Shown here in pieces: positions 12,671-27,010 of a stretch of 64,000 nucleotides of DNA. The position numbers and the translations under genes were made by a program. This DNA comes from Acanthacorydalis orientalis. Lineage: Eukaryota; Arthropoda; Insecta; Megaloptera; Corydalidae. The stretch is from positions 40,540,808-40,604,807 of the forward strand of contig CM068314.1 in the NCBI GenBank assembly GCA_034766995.1, written 5' to 3'. Numbering within the stretch: the stretch's first letter is position 1; the number at the start of each line of letters is the position of its first letter. The notes below the pieces were generated by a model that did no database searches, was not told where the DNA came from, and was given only the letters and a program-made list of their open reading frames with translations.

Positions 12671-14815
12671 GTAACAATTTATTTAAAACTTTTTAACATT
12701 ACACTCTTCTTTATTATACACAATAGTAGAATATTTCTCTCCTTTTTCCAGTTTAAAATAATTGTACTTTTCACATCCATACATATTATTGTGTTCATCT
12801 TTTTAATATTTAATGTTTTGTTATAAATATTTTGAAAATGGTTTACAACTATACTAAAATAGAAATTCTTAAGCGTTTTTTTTCATCTCTCAGAGCGCGT
12901 TTTTTTTATAATGTGTAAACCTGTACCGTAAGAAAATATCTGACACACAGCAAGTTGGCCTTTGAGTACTTCTGAAACAATTTGTTAACGTATATAGTAA
13001 ATATTTAGAACCACTCAATTTTGAACTGAATATTCTTTATAAAATTATATTCAAAAGTTTTATAATATATTTATAAAATTAATTCGAATTAAAATATTTC
13101 ATTTTATAAGTTAATCTATTCTTGTTCATTGGGATTTATTAATAATTTTATTAAGTAAATATATCTAATTCTTTTAACTAATTAAATATTTTCTTCTTTA
13201 ACAATTTTTCTTATTATGATTCAATCACATATATAACATGCTTTTCAAATTTAGATACGTTTCCAAAAAATCATTTTTATTGCAATTTCTAACTTCTAAT
13301 TTTAATGAAGTAAACATTATTTTTTGTAATAATGAAAACATCTGTCCTAAACTACATAATTCAATCAAACATTAAAATCCAATTAATTTTTTTTAATATT
13401 AGAATAAGGGTGTAACGATTATGTATGAAACGATTGGTGACTGTAAATACTAAGTTAACGAAAAATTTAGAAAAAATTTATTACAAAAATTTGTTCAATT
13501 TGATTCCTGGTATCACTGCAATTTGAATTTTTCAAAATATTTTTCGTTCTTGTATGAGAAAGCATCGTATTGTTGAATATAATAGAAAAAATTATTTCAA
13601 AATAACAATTATTTCAAAAAATGTATAGATTTTTAATTCTGTATCAATTTTTCTCTCTCATTCTTTCTGTATATTGTTTTCTTATTCACCTTTTTTATGA
13701 TGTGCAGTGCTGTCAAACTTATGAACTATGGAGGCACATTTGTATAGTTATCACATTTAACACTCTAAATTTAAGATTTATAATTAATAAAACTAATATT
13801 CCTAAATTGTATACATTCATACTATTTTTTTATTCACTAATTAAGTTGTGTCAGTAAATAACAGCACTTAAATTAAGAAAAATATCTTCCACTAAACCGA
13901 AATCAACACATTTTCATATTCGAATTTGCTAGTATAATAAATAATAATATCAATAAATGTAGTCGGAAAAGAAGAAAAATGTTTTTAAGTTCAAGGAACT
14001 GGCTATCAGGTATACTACTTAAAACTTTTTTTTATTTTTTAAAGAGTGCATTTATGAATTCCAAATTTTTAAATAATTTATCTGTTATTGTGTCTCCAAT
14101 ATATCGTTAACCATTCTATTGTCATACTGATAAGAAATATATAAAATATATTTTAAAATATAAAGCGTCTGTCAAAAAAATACCTACAAAAAAAATTAAA
14201 AGTTAATTTAAAACAAGCTTCCAAAACCCAATTTAAATCTATGTTAATAAAAAATAATGTGTCAAGTCATACATTTACAAATTTTACAAATTATTTCAGT
14301 AATTTATATTACTAAATAATTTCAATTTGAATTGAAGTACAATTACACTCTCGCAGAAGTACAATTGAAAATAATAATAAATGATAAGTCCAGTATTGTG
14401 CCAATCGTACATATTTATACGCTTCATTTCGTAAAATTTATTTTCTACATATTTCAATACTTCAAACACAAAATTGTTTGAAATATTGAAAAAAAATATA
14501 ATTTATTCTTCACGTATGAGAGCAATTGAAACAGTGCAGTAATAAAATAAAAAAAAATTCGATGAAAATCAAATTGGTGTATACAGACTAAGTGAAAACC
14601 ATTGAACAAGCAAAAAAGTCGATCGAGTTTCATATATACACATATAGTCTAGGGAAATTATATTTTTACTGGATAATTGGACAAAATTAGAAACTATTTT
14701 CCGAGAAACGATGCATGACAAAAAATTAAAATATATATGTTTCTCGTGTTAAATATTTGTATAATTTATTACACGTTTTTCTTGTTTCAAATTAATAGTT
14801 ATAAAAATAATAATT

Positions 14816-14820
<5 letters not shown>

Positions 14821-14875
<55 letters not shown>
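14821..14875. repeat. (TA)n microsatellite
   Basis: About 27 uninterrupted units. Confidence 0.95.
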
Positions 14876-14877
<2 letters not shown>

Positions 14878-15113
14878 CTAGAGATCTCGTTATAACTGAT
14901 TTCATGTTGTATTTTCGAAGATCTTTATTATTTGTATATACAATGATCAAGCCCTAACTTTTAAATATATTTAAAGAAAATTGCAAAACTGCATTAATAA
15001 TTAATTTATTTTAATAAATATATTACAACAATGTATTTCACTTAAATATTAACATACATCATAATAAACATTTTTTAAATAATTCTAATCATTTTCACTA
15101 CTGTAAAAATACA

Positions 15114-15129
15114 TACACACATACACACT

Positions 15130-15179
<50 letters not shown>
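15114..15179. repeat. (CA)n(TA)n microsatellite
   Basis: CA units pass directly into TA units. The same CA-to-TA transition recurs at 15628. Confidence 0.95.
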
Positions 15180-15180
<1 letters not shown>

Positions 15181-15627
15181 CAAAATTAAACCTATATCAA
15201 TATTTCCGTTTAGAAAAAGAAAAAATTATAAATAAACATTTCTTTCTTTTAAATGTTAAATGATAAACTTGAATGTATAGAACTTATACAGAAAATATAT
15301 TTTATATGTAGAATTTTTTTCATATTATGATAGATATTTCGAGAAACACATCAAGCAAAAAATCAATGTTAATATTTTATTGCTTAACAATTTTAGAACG
15401 ATGAATAAGTAGTAATTATTTAAAAAATAATATTTTATTTATATTTCAGTTTAAAAATTGAAAACATGATTCATACCTGTTATTTTAACAATAGGTTATG
15501 AACAATGATTTTATTATTAGTAAATTTATAAAATGTATAGAAATATTTACATTGCAAAATAAGACATTAAAGTTTTAACGCAGTTGTATTTTCTCAACAA
15601 AAAATAATTAAACATACATACAAACAT

Positions 15628-15710
<83 letters not shown>
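15628..15710. repeat. (CA)n(TA)n microsatellite
   Basis: CACACA followed by interrupted TA runs. Confidence 0.95.
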
Positions 15711-15713
<3 letters not shown>

Positions 15714-16041
15714 GTAGAAAAAAATCTAGATTCCGTTGATTTTTTGTTTTTCATTTTTCTACCGAATATCTATTTAGAATTAAATTTTATGCAGGTTAAT
15801 TTAATGTACCACAAATTTCAAAGTTAAATATTCAGAGTTAAACATTACAAATGATTATTAGAGGATTATACTTTTGTATAGTAATTTTCTGTAATGTGGA
15901 AGTATTATTACTGGGATAAATTATTCAAAAAAATCTTGTAATGCTCCATTTAAATTTCAGTTATTTAGAAGTATATTTTAAATATTTATTTTTTTTACAT
16001 ATTGGTTCCATTATAAAAATAAATCTTGTATATTTATAAAC

Positions 16042-16046
<5 letters not shown>

Positions 16047-16099
<53 letters not shown>

Positions 16100-16179
16100 A
16101 TATAAATAACATTATTTTAATATTAAAAATAATATTTGCAGGAACAATATTTAAATTACTCAAATTAAAAAAGTATTGA

Positions 16180-16229
<50 letters not shown>
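16047..16229. repeat. Two (TA)n tracts about 80 bp apart
   Basis: Pure TA at 16047-16103 and 16182-16229, separated by unique AT-rich DNA. Confidence 0.9.
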
Positions 16230-16234
<5 letters not shown>

Positions 16235-16334
16235 ACAAATTATAAACAGCATAGTAAGGAAACTTTGAAACCAATTCTTTAAAATTATAATTTTTTAATA
16301 AAATCTTTTTGTATTAGCGTGTAGATAATTTTGG

Positions 16335-16430
16335 TCAAGTCTGATTTAGTCTTAATCAGATCTGATTAACTCTGATCAAGTTTATTGAGGTCTATACAGT
16401 TCCGATTAGACATAATCCGTTTTCATCGGG
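16335..16430 (+). repeat. Degenerate tandem TCTGATTA-type repeat
   Basis: Short variants recur: GTCTGATTTAGTCTTAATCA, ATCTGATTAACTCTGATCAA, GTTCCGATTAGAC and CATAATCCG. The unit is roughly 10-13 bp and poorly kept. Confidence 0.5.
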
Positions 16431-16659
16431 CGTGTTCAGTTTTTAAGACTGATTTCGAAGCTATACTTTTGAAGAAATGTATTTTTAAAAAATAATAATT
16501 TATAATAACTGACTTTTGAATAATTGTTTTTGGGAGAATGTACTAAAACAATATACAGTAAATAATTTATATTAAATAATCTTAATAAAAAACATTAAGT
16601 ATATATGAAAATGTATTTTGCAAAAAATAATGAATACATTAGAAAGAATTTTTGAAAAT

Positions 16660-17085
16660 AGCAGCGACCTTTGCCTCCTACTCGACAACCACCGGGTGGC
16701 TTCACGTATCCTCTCAGACGATCACTCTCCCCTAACAAATAACAGAAATTAACAAATTATACCCACAAGTAATCTTCGTAAAATGTGAGTCGCAAATTTT
16801 TCAGTAAAAAAGTTTATAAAAACTAACAATAAAATACAAGGTTAAAATGTGTAACATTTTTTTACTCTAAAGCTTCAGTGAATACAATATTTTGAATAAA
16901 TGTCATCAGTTTTACATTGAAGTCGTATACATCTCTTTCGTTGTACACTGTGAGAGAGCTACATGTGACTGATGTCAACCAATCAGCCAATCATTGATGA
17001 TCGGGAATGGTTAACGTTCTACTTGTAGAATGTAGTGGGAGGAGAGTCGTTGCAAAGAGATGGTCTACACGAAAAATAAAAGAAA
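16660..17085 (-). repeat. Dispersed repeat family, copy A (inverted)
   Basis: Read on the minus strand this matches copies at 24437-24845 and 38484-38805. Shared blocks include GTGTAGAC near the start, GATTGGTTGACATCA (inverted CCAAT), ATTTATTCAAAATATTGTATTC, a TTTATAAA stretch, and TGTTAGGGGAGAG near the end. A perfect CCACC-G-GGTGG stem-loop follows at 16689-16699. It has no ORF. It could be a solo LTR or a short non-autonomous element with an internal promoter. Confidence 0.75.
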
Positions 17086-17270
17086 ATGTGTAATAGATAT
17101 TTTACGATATAATTATTTTTTATATATAGAAAGATAATTAAACAATCAACAAAAAATTATTCTTATTTTCACTAAGTAAATCAGTTATCCATAACAGAAA
17201 TATGTATAATGATATTTGTTTAAGTTTAGACAATGAGTTAATATTATTTCAAGTTTATCAATCTATTAAG

Positions 17271-17273
<3 letters not shown>

Positions 17274-17336
<63 letters not shown>
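17274..17336. repeat. (TA)n microsatellite
   Basis: About 31 units, 190 bp beyond dispersed repeat copy A. Confidence 0.95.
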
Positions 17337-17339
<3 letters not shown>

Positions 17340-18119
17340 CATTTAGAGAAGTAAATGAATTTTTACTTGATTAATGAGATAATCACTAAGAAATATTACG
17401 ACAGTATATGAGATTAAAATGTTATTTCTAAAATGCATTAAAAAGAAAGAAGTTAATAAGAGATGCAGGCTACAATGAATCGTTATTTCAAACTTAATAG
17501 TTGGTGTAGTATTATGAAAACTTTAGAATAGGGTTTTAATAAAAAGATAACTCTTCTGAGATAGTGCAACTATGAATAATTTTATCATAAATGAGTTATT
17601 TATTCTTTATATTTGTATTAAAAAAATTAGTTTAAAACTAAATAATGCTCCATATTAGTTTATGAGATTTCTTCAGACAAATATTAATTAATTAGTTTTC
17701 TATATTGAATTTTTGTATGGAAGAGATAACCAATATATATATTTGTAAGAAATATTCATTATTCAATCTTTTTTATCTTTAAATAAGGAAACAAAAGAGT
17801 TTTAAAATATTGTTATACATAATTGTTCATCTTTGTCAATATCTATTTGAATGAAACTTATTAACCAATATTTCATATTAGTTACTATACTATTAGTTAT
17901 TTATAAACCGTATAGAAAAAAAGTATTTATAACCTTTGTAAATCATTCTATACTGACTTATTGTTGTATAGTAAATGTTTTATATCACATTTTTTTACAT
18001 TCCAAAAAATTTTAGTAAATTTTTAAATTATCCAACTACTAAATAATTAGTTGATTGTATTTATAAATTATCAAACAATACAATCGTTCATTTATCTTTT
18101 TCTTTCTTTCTGCATACAT

Positions 18120-18184
18120 ACATATATACATATAGAGAGAGAGAGAGAAACTAAGCGTGTGTGTGTGTTCTGTGTACAGTGTAT
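18120..18184. repeat. (GA)n and (TG)n tracts
   Basis: GAGAGAGA is followed 20 bp later by GTGTGTGTG. Confidence 0.85.
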
Positions 18185-18588
18185 ATCTACGAACACACAT
18201 TTCCTAATTAATATATCACTCTCAGAACTTCAAACGGATTTTTATATTATCTAAAAAAATTATCCAAGCTGAAACAAATGTACACGTAAAAAATACAGTG
18301 GACAAACACTTTTATTGTACTATAAATTCTCAAACTGTGGAAATAACAAACGTGTATGTCAAATTAAGTAGCACAAAAAATCATAACGTCATATATATCA
18401 TTCATAACTGAATATAACAAATAATACAGACACGTATATGATACTGTGAATTATTTATGAATAATTTTCACAAGTCATAATTGTGAATATTAAATACAAT
18501 TATTTTACATAGAAATAACGCAGCTTCGTGCTTAATAAACAACAAATTCGTGACACTCCCATACACATTTACACTGAACAAGTGTGTG

Positions 18589-18589
<1 letters not shown>

Positions 18590-18637
<48 letters not shown>
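18590..18637. repeat. (TG)n(TA)n microsatellite
   Basis: GTGTGTATG leads into pure TA. Confidence 0.9.
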
Positions 18638-18639
<2 letters not shown>

Positions 18640-18947
18640 GTATATATGTATTCTGTTATTAATATGAAACATAAACAGATTCAATTGACTTTACCGTCTT
18701 AAATTAAAATAATATTTGTTGACGCGTTATGAAGCCATCGGTGTTTAATAAAGTTTCATTAAAACCTATTAAATATTAATGTCTCGACATCAACAATAGC
18801 AAATATGCGTATGAAAATCAATATAAACTTTTTATTTGCAAACAGATCCTAAGCTGGTTATAAATTATTATTTGACACTAAGAAAATTTGTTTCATATTA
18901 TATATACAAAATGTACACAACTTAAATGTAATAAAATGCAATGTAAT

Positions 18948-19100
18948 GGCAACATCATCATCCTCAGAATGCCAAAATACAGAGAATTTTTAAATACTTT
19001 GATGTTCTGAGAATAATGATGTTGCCACCGAAATGCGCATAAGCGACAATCCAAAATTATCAATAATATTTAATGAATATTTTTGGTCCGAAATATTTTG
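18948..19100 (+). repeat. Short repeat with imperfect 22-bp hairpin, copy 1
   Basis: GGCAACATCATCATCCTCAGAA (18948-18969) pairs with TTCTGAGAATAATGATGTTGCC (19005-19026), 20 of 22 positions. The second arm and what follows (TTGCCACCGAAATGCGCATAAG, then TTATCAATAATATTTAATGAATATTTTTGG) match sequence at 42834-42925. The CTGAAGATG...CGAAA style resembles the terminal repeats of Penelope-like retroelements, but that link is only by eye. Confidence 0.55.
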
Positions 19101-19498
19101 GTGTGACGAAAAATCTTTGTAATATTGAAAAGAATTATTGTTTTCTTTGATAAATTATTTTTAGTTTTGTAATATCTGTAAACCGATTGATAATTACTAA
19201 ATATTTTTGAATTTATTTTCATATTACACAAGTTTGTTCATACTCTTAGGTTTTTTTATACAAAACCAGAATAAAACTAAAGATATACATTTACAATGAG
19301 TATTTTCTCTGAAAAAGGAGTAGCTTTTATAATTTAATTATTTCATATTAAATTTAAATTTACATTATATTCTATTATTGAATTGAAAGTTTCATTTCTG
19401 AAATATATTTTCTCTTGCATATAACTCATGTAAATTTATAAAAAAGTAATCTACATAAAATTGTTGTTAAAAATGTAAATGTAAATGCAAATATTATA

Positions 19499-19499
<1 letters not shown>

Positions 19500-19548
<49 letters not shown>
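19500..19548. repeat. (TA)n microsatellite
   Basis: About 23 units. Confidence 0.95.
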
Positions 19549-19551
<3 letters not shown>

Positions 19552-21265
19552 TGCGAATATATTTTTTAAAAAAAGAAAAACAAATATATAACAAGAATAA
19601 ATATGATTAAACCAACCGAGTAATTAATAAATGTGAAAAATATATTGTGAAGTTATTCAGCGTATATAAACTCAAAATATGCATAATATGCGCAACAACA
19701 ATGACCATTAAACAGTTTCATATCTCATTTTTAACTGATTTTCATTATTTACTGGTACTCCAATTGGTAACTAAATTGGTAACATCATTCATGGATAATA
19801 ATTAGTGATACAGTTGATTCATGTATATAATTTGCAGTTGCTTTAATAAATTTTTGTTATTGACATTTAAATCGTTTGCGTAATTAATTGCTTTTGCTAT
19901 ACTCGGATAAATAGAAACATGGGAATATTATTTCTATTCTCTTAATTCATTTTGGTAAATGATTAGAAGACTAGTCAGTATTCTCCACTAGTATTTAAAG
20001 TAAATTTGTATTTATAATATAAATCTTGTCATTAAATTTGGCTTGAGAAATGAAACTAAAAACTTAATTATTTTTCTTCATTTTAAGATAATGTTGCTTC
20101 ACTCTAAATTTTACTCTACTAGAAAATCAATTAAGAGGACGAATGTACTTCTTATACAAGAAGTGATAATTCCTCATTAAAGATATAATCAAAATGAAAT
20201 ATAAATTAAAAAAACTGTTTATATTTGGACATTAATTGACAATCCATTGTTAATTGTTTGTTACTCTTCTAGAATTTGATCAATGATTAATTCAATAATT
20301 ATTAATCCACATTAAATATTAACTTCAATAGTTTATATTGTAAATTCAATTTAATTTGGGTGAATATGAAACAAATAAATAATTATATAAAAATAAACAT
20401 GTAACTTAACTGACAATTGCACAAAATATTGCACATACGTTTTGTTTGATTTTTGTATAGGTATGTATGTCATTCCTTTCAATATTATGTTTTTTTTTAT
20501 ATTGATATACAATTTTAAATGTGTATATATATATATATATATACGATAATTTAACGATATATACACGTTATTTTTAAAAAATGTTTTCTCTTATGAAATC
20601 CTTTAAGTTTCAGAGAAAACAATTTGAACCAACAGAAAAGTTATAAACTCATTTAGACGCTATTAACAATTTTCAAACTCGTAGGGTTTTTACTCAGAAA
20701 TACTATTTGAAACACGTAAAAAAACAATATAGAAAATGTAACGTAACTCACAGAAATTGAAAAGGAACTTAGAGCATTCCGCGGGGAAATTATTGTTTTT
20801 AGTTGGAATAGTTTTCTAATCTTTGTTAATAAAATAAAATATTTATCAAAAAAAGACATTCGTATATTGTTGAAGCATGTATTTTCGTTTCAAACATTTT
20901 TTTATATAAAATCGGAACGTATTGTATTTTTATTTAAAAAGAATTTGTGTTTCTTAGAAATGTGAATAAAATTTGATGCTAAAAAATTATTGTATACTAT
21001 AACTTGTATAGAACTAATATACAATATACAATACTAACTATACGGATCAAGTAGTAACGATGACAATGTGATTTTCTTTTTATCAAATAAATAATAAATT
21101 ATAATTAAAGTGAACAATTATACCTACACAACATATATACTTCCTATCGTTATACTAACATTCCTAGGTAATGAATAAAAAATTGCTGAGTTCACTTTGA
21201 ACCTGAACCTGACATATTCAAGAATTCTATTTGAAACAACACATTTTGATTGTTATAGTTGTTAT

Positions 21266-21272
<7 letters not shown>

Positions 21273-21305
<33 letters not shown>

Positions 21306-21331
21306 TATGTATATATATATGTATATGTATG

Positions 21332-21389
<58 letters not shown>
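21273..21389. repeat. Long interrupted (TA)n/(TATG)n tract
   Basis: TA runs with CATA and TGTA interruptions over nearly 120 bp. Confidence 0.95.
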
Positions 21390-21906
21390 AAGAAGAAACA
21401 ATATAACATGTAATACAACAATTCCAGATACAGAAACCATATAGAAAAGTCTACTTCATTCAAGAAAAATATAAAAATAGAATCTACCAGTAGTGACCCT
21501 TCTCACTATGAAAAATTAATTTAAATCAATAAAAATAATTAATTTTATATATAATAAACTAGAATTGAGATATTTGTTTATTAATTAATGAACAACTTAT
21601 ATATTAAATTATTAAAAAAATAGCATTATATGAAAACATTATAATAGAAAGTAGATGTATGAGACATGATCCCCAAAGATCCTCGAAAATGTAATTGTTA
21701 TTATGTAAAAAGAGAGAAAGATGAGGAGAAATAGAAAGAGAGTAGTAGTCCTAACAAAAGACTCATGGGTGTGTTGTACTTTCCAAAAATACTTTGAAAA
21801 TGTTTAAAAAAGAATTCACTAGATCGTGCAAATTGAAACAAATAAAGAGAGGTTTATTTAACAGAAAATGATAAAAATATGAAATATTTCTCTCTCTCTT
21901 TCTTTC

Positions 21907-21907
<1 letters not shown>

Positions 21908-21966
<59 letters not shown>
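21908..21966. repeat. (TA)n microsatellite
   Basis: Pure TA, preceded by a CTCTCTTTCTTTCT pyrimidine tract. Confidence 0.95.
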
Positions 21967-21968
<2 letters not shown>

Positions 21969-22282
21969 TCTGTATGAATATAATAAAGATTCGTTTATAG
22001 TGCAATATCTTATTTTCGCATTTGTATTGACATACTATTCTACTATTTGTTCACGTACCTTCTTGATAACCAGTCATATAAAATGTACATTTATTGCATT
22101 TTTATTATTTTCTGGCCAATAAATCCAATAATATATTAATATTAAATATGAATAACACATTCGATTCAATAATTCGTATAAATTATGTTTATTATCATTG
22201 AAATTCATTATATTGAAATTTAACGAATAAATGGTGTAACTTAATGAACATTATTTACATATGTATATTAACATCTACACTT

Positions 22283-22342
22283 GCACACACACACATATAT
22301 ATATATATACATATACATATACATACATTCATACATATATGG
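22283..22342. repeat. (CA)n/(TACA)n microsatellite
   Basis: CACACACA passes into TA and TACATA variants. A further TA tract lies at 22750-22796. Confidence 0.9.
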
Positions 22343-22752
22343 AGATAAATTTAGCACAAACGTATAGTCTGGTTAAATGAACAGGATAATCATTTTAAAA
22401 AATTTTACAGTTAAAGTAACAATAAATCTGTATGTGTACTTCTGATCAAACGTATATTTTTATTGTACTTACTAATGTTTTATATTCATCATATATAAAG
22501 AATATATATATATACATAAAAATAAAGATGTACTCTTACATATTAATTTCAATTATGCATTAAATATATAAAATAAAATAACGTGATAAAATATACAAAA
22601 CTTGCTATAACTACTTATTATAAATATAAATAATATATAGCAATAGTTCTATTGTGATTTTAATGTTTCGTTAAAATTTTCGTTTCGAAATTCAATAATA
22701 AGGTTTTTATTCATTTCTCGGTTGATGTTTTTTTTTAATTTTAAGCAATATG

Positions 22753-22798
<46 letters not shown>

Positions 22799-23311
22799 AT
22801 AAGGTAGTGTAAAGAACAAAAAAAGAATATATTACTTTGCTGTTCAAAAAACTTTTAAAATTTGCTTTTTTGAACTTTAATGGCCGTTAATCTTTATTAA
22901 ATTTTCTTTCGACTTGGAAACAAAAGTAATCAATCAAGAGCCATGCTTAAAATCTTCAGTTAATTATAAAAGTGACTATATTTTTAAAAAGCCATATCAT
23001 TATATCAACTGTTTAGATTATTTTTCGCGACGCCTTAAAAAGTTTCAAGGATAGATAGGTCACAATTTAAATTAATGCCTGTATGTTGACGAGTTTATTC
23101 TAAAAAATACTTTGTTTATTCAGTAAATAACAGTATAAGGAAACTAGTACCAAAATACTATATCTAAATCCAGTATTATCAATTATTTCACAACAATACT
23201 ATACCGCCGACAGAAACATTGGTAGTCACCTTAGAATTAATATTATTTCTAAATCTTGTATTTAGAATTGAAAATTGTGTAGCAAAATATAGGTTAACTT
23301 ATATTATCGGT

Positions 23312-23348
23312 AAAGCAAAAAAAAAAAAAAACAAACAAACAAACAAAC
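23312..23348 (+). repeat. A-run with (AAAC)n
   Basis: About 14 A residues followed by four AAAC units. Confidence 0.9.
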
Positions 23349-23563
23349 TTATGTTCATTAATATTAATGCCATCAAGTAATTTTTAATTATTTTTTTTCC
23401 TATAACGTTTGTCATTGTATTAATTTATTATCCTAAAAAAAATAAGTTATCATTTTTACCACTCTTTAACATAGACTAACAGATTCTTTTCAACCAAGTA
23501 TGATAATTCTGTGAGTTTGTTTTATATCAAAATCATAATAATTCAATTAAAATCCTTTAAATA

Positions 23564-23566
<3 letters not shown>

Positions 23567-23611
<45 letters not shown>

Positions 23612-23642
23612 GAGGGAGAAAGAGACAGAGAGAGATAGATAT
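23567..23642. repeat. (TA)n with (GA)n tail
   Basis: Pure TA followed by GAGGGAGAAAGAGACAGAGA. A second TA tract is at 24184-24220. Confidence 0.9.
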
Positions 23643-24180
23643 ATTACGTATTGTGTCTTTTATGGAATACAATAAAATTAATTTTAAAAAATACTTGGTA
23701 TAAACAACAGCTTCTTAATAATTATTACTATGATTTCTTGATAATCATTTTTTTTATTTCAATCATTCTAGAAATATTTTTTATGATATTTCACTGTAAA
23801 ATAAATAATCTAATAAAACCATACATTGAACTAATTGCCTTTGTTCGTATACACACATACATTTCTATTCGCTTCAGATTGTATCTGAAATAACTGTATC
23901 TCGATTAATTTGTTTGTAGTAAAAAAAAATTTTAGAGTCTGTAATTAAAAAAACTGCATCCGACATTCTACGTTTGTCGAACTAAAAAGTTAATTAAATA
24001 CAAAAATGCAGTAACTTTTTCATGATCCAAGCTAATGCACAAAATGTGTTTAGAATCCACTAACGCATCTCGGTACATTTTAACATATGTCAGAACCAGT
24101 TTTCAGTAGTCAAATTATATTCATTTTCTATTTAGTGTAAACCAGAAAATTGTACTTTAAAGAAGATTATTGTTATTCAG

Positions 24181-24226
<46 letters not shown>

Positions 24227-24436
24227 GTTCTTTGAATAAAAAAAAGTATTTATACTTCTTTGTACATAAGATTCGAAAAATAAGCTTTTAATTGAAACAG
24301 TTCTATGCTAAAGTTAAACACGTATAATTAAAAAACACACGCAGATAAAAGTGTAGAAGAATTTATTTATATATTTTTATGTAAAGTAAATCTTTCTATA
24401 AAAAAAAATTCTATTATAAAATTTCCATTAAACAAG

Positions 24437-24845
24437 ATTTTTTATTTTTCGTGTAGACTACGTCTTAGCAACGCCTCTCCACCGCTACATGCAAGCACCT
24501 TAGCAATTTCCATTCATGATCATCAATGATTGGTCGATGTATGTCACGCGGTTTTTGTTTTGATTGGTTGACATCAGTCGCATGTATATAGGTCTCTTAC
24601 GGTGTACTATGAAAGATGTGTATACGATTTCAGTGTAACTGACTGACATTTATTCAAAATATTGTATTCGCTGAAGCTTTACAGTAAAAAAATTGTTACA
24701 TATTTTAACATTGTATTTTGTTGCTAATTTTTATAAACTTTCCCAATAAAAAAATTACGACTTACAATTTACACAGATTATCTGTTAGGGGAGAGCGAAC
24801 GGAGAAAGAATCCCCCGCCCAGGAGTGGGGAACGACTAGCGTAAC
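24437..24845 (+). repeat. Dispersed repeat family, copy B
   Basis: This is the best-preserved copy. In order it holds GTGTAGACT (24451), the inverted CCAAT block TGATTGGTTGACATCA (24561), TGTATATAGG as a possible TATA box (24583), TTTCAGTG resembling an arthropod initiator, the conserved block ATTTATTCAAAATATTGTAT, AATAAA motifs, and GTTAGGGGAGAGCGAAC. A TCCCC...GGGGA stem (24811-24831) lies near the right edge. Outside the boundaries the copies do not match. An LTR or an unclassified non-autonomous element is possible; no open frame is present. Confidence 0.75.
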
Positions 24846-25947
24846 AAGATATATAAATTTTATATAATTTAACACTTTAATTGAAAAAATCTTGAAACAT
24901 TTTTTAAACAATAACCTACTGTTCCGCTTTCTTAATTTTCTTCAGGTAACTGTTATAATATCTAGTGTCAAGTATAAACCGAATAATAAATGTGATTATC
25001 GTAGAAACATTAACTTTAAAATTAAATACTTTATATTCATGGATGAAACTTGAGGTGTAATAATATCACTCATATGTTCATTATATTCATATCTGAAAGC
25101 ATTAAATATACTAGTTTATTTAGAATATATTAGCTGGTGAGTTATAACAATATTCTGCGTCAGAGACCGTCCGTTTTATCTGACCTATAATTATTGATTA
25201 ATTAAAATTACATTTTATCAACATATAAGTATACACATAAAGGTTAAAGTTTTGGTATTCACTTTCTTGTATATAAAAAAATATTATACGCATTTATATC
25301 TGTGTATATACATATACATATATATATATATGAGTGTGTGTATGTGTGTGATTAAAACGTGAATTCAAATAATACAAATCAGTAAGTAAACGTAAATAAA
25401 CTAAATGACGAATAATAATAAAAATAGAATAATCTCTATAAAGGGAACGATAAATTATAACAAATTTGTTTTCAACTGTATATTAGTCCTTTAGTATAAT
25501 CAGAAATAAGTTTTACACTTTATTGATATTTAAATATCATGTTAATAGCCCATTATTCCAACAAACACGAATGCTTCTTAACTGATCTTTTACATAGCTA
25601 TTGGGTTTACTTATAATAATTGATATTGTCTTCTGTATTGAATTATTATTAACATAGAAATACTAATTACATATATATAATATATATAAAACTTATTTTC
25701 ATTCTTATTATTATTTTCAAAAAATAATAAGTTGTATAAAGAAAAAATTATAATTTGAAGACTTTTGAAAATTAAAACTTATGAAACAGCAGTATCATGA
25801 GTTAAAATTTAATATAGTGAAAGTTAATATTAGTAATTCATCCCGGATACCGCTCTGAAATATATACTTATTCGAGCTTTATACTCTGTTAATAACCTTG
25901 CCTTCATAATTTAAACAAAACGCATATCATATAAAACCCATATTATT

Positions 25948-25949
<2 letters not shown>

Positions 25950-26014
<65 letters not shown>

Positions 26015-26037
26015 GTATGTAGGTATATATGTATGTT
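25950..26037. repeat. (TA)n(TATG)n microsatellite
   Basis: TA units pass into TATGTATG. A further tract lies at 26209-26257. Confidence 0.95.
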
Positions 26038-26221
26038 TGTGTGAACAGAACTTATGTATTTCACATATATTTGTCAGTGTTCATTAAAGCTCTAAATATA
26101 AATATAAATATTAGTTGTAAACGTGGAATAAATACAAATTAAATTTTACTTCAAATAGTTTAAATGTATTAGACATACAAAAATGTAATAAAGTTGTCTA
26201 TATTATATGTATATATATATA

Positions 26222-26257
<36 letters not shown>

Positions 26258-26931
26258 TGATTCATAGAGAGATTTATAGAGAGATATATCTTGAGGCAAT
26301 AAACTTTTCTTCAAAAGTTTTCCGAATTCATTACTCTCCAATTTCATCATTGTGCCTTTTATTGGTATACTTTTGTTTCTTTGGTGTTTAAACGATTTTA
26401 AACGACATTCTTCTACATTCTAGGATCTTCTAAAATTTATTTTTACGCACAATGAATTCTAGAACACTAATGTCAAGTTATTATTGTCTTAATACTTTCG
26501 TAAACACGAAACAGAAATGTTGGTACATATTGTCTCATGGCTTGTAAACGCAACATGCAAATACAATATAATAAGATTACATAGCATGATAGCGAAATGT
26601 TATGTTTGTTCTTATGAGAAAAATTACATTTTTTAACTCTCATTGTATATTTCAAATTATATTGATCATTCAATCCTCATGTTAAATCATATTTTTCCGA
26701 TAATAAAACCCTTAAAAAGGTCGTTTTAATTGATTTAACGCGAGAACTCAAAAAATTTGTAAAGAAATCAAATTAAAAATCGAATTTAACATCTAATATA
26801 CAATGTTATAACAGAGATCTCTGTTAATTAATATAGTATATTTATTCAATATTACATCCATCTTTAGACTTTACAGATTATATGTTTATATTGGGTTTGC
26901 ACGGAAGCCAGTACTCTATTAAAATCAAATT

Positions 26932-26935
<4 letters not shown>

Positions 26936-27007
<72 letters not shown>
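26936..27007. repeat. (TA)n microsatellite
   Basis: About 36 units, directly before unit 1 of the local duplication. Confidence 0.95.

Positions 27008-27008
<1 letters not shown>

Positions 27009-27010
<2 letters not shown>

Larger units (their letters stand above)
10236..16659. other. AT-rich intronic-style DNA
   Basis: Over 6 kb with only microsatellites and the TCTGATTA array; no coding or element signal. Confidence 0.55.
17086..24436. other. AT-rich intronic-style DNA
   Basis: Many microsatellites and the hairpin repeat at 18948; no gene recognised. Confidence 0.55.

Noticed and set aside
18948..19026. Hairpin as a microRNA precursor
   Set aside because: The arms are shared with another repeat copy at 42834, so transposon origin is more likely than a microRNA gene.
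21227..21463. Long [10 protein letters not shown] frames here and at many other sites
   Set aside because: They are translations of (TA)n and (CA)n microsatellites, which lack stops in these frames; not genes.
23651..23893. 80-codon frame rich in I, F and L
   Set aside because: Composition is what AT-rich random sequence gives; no motif.
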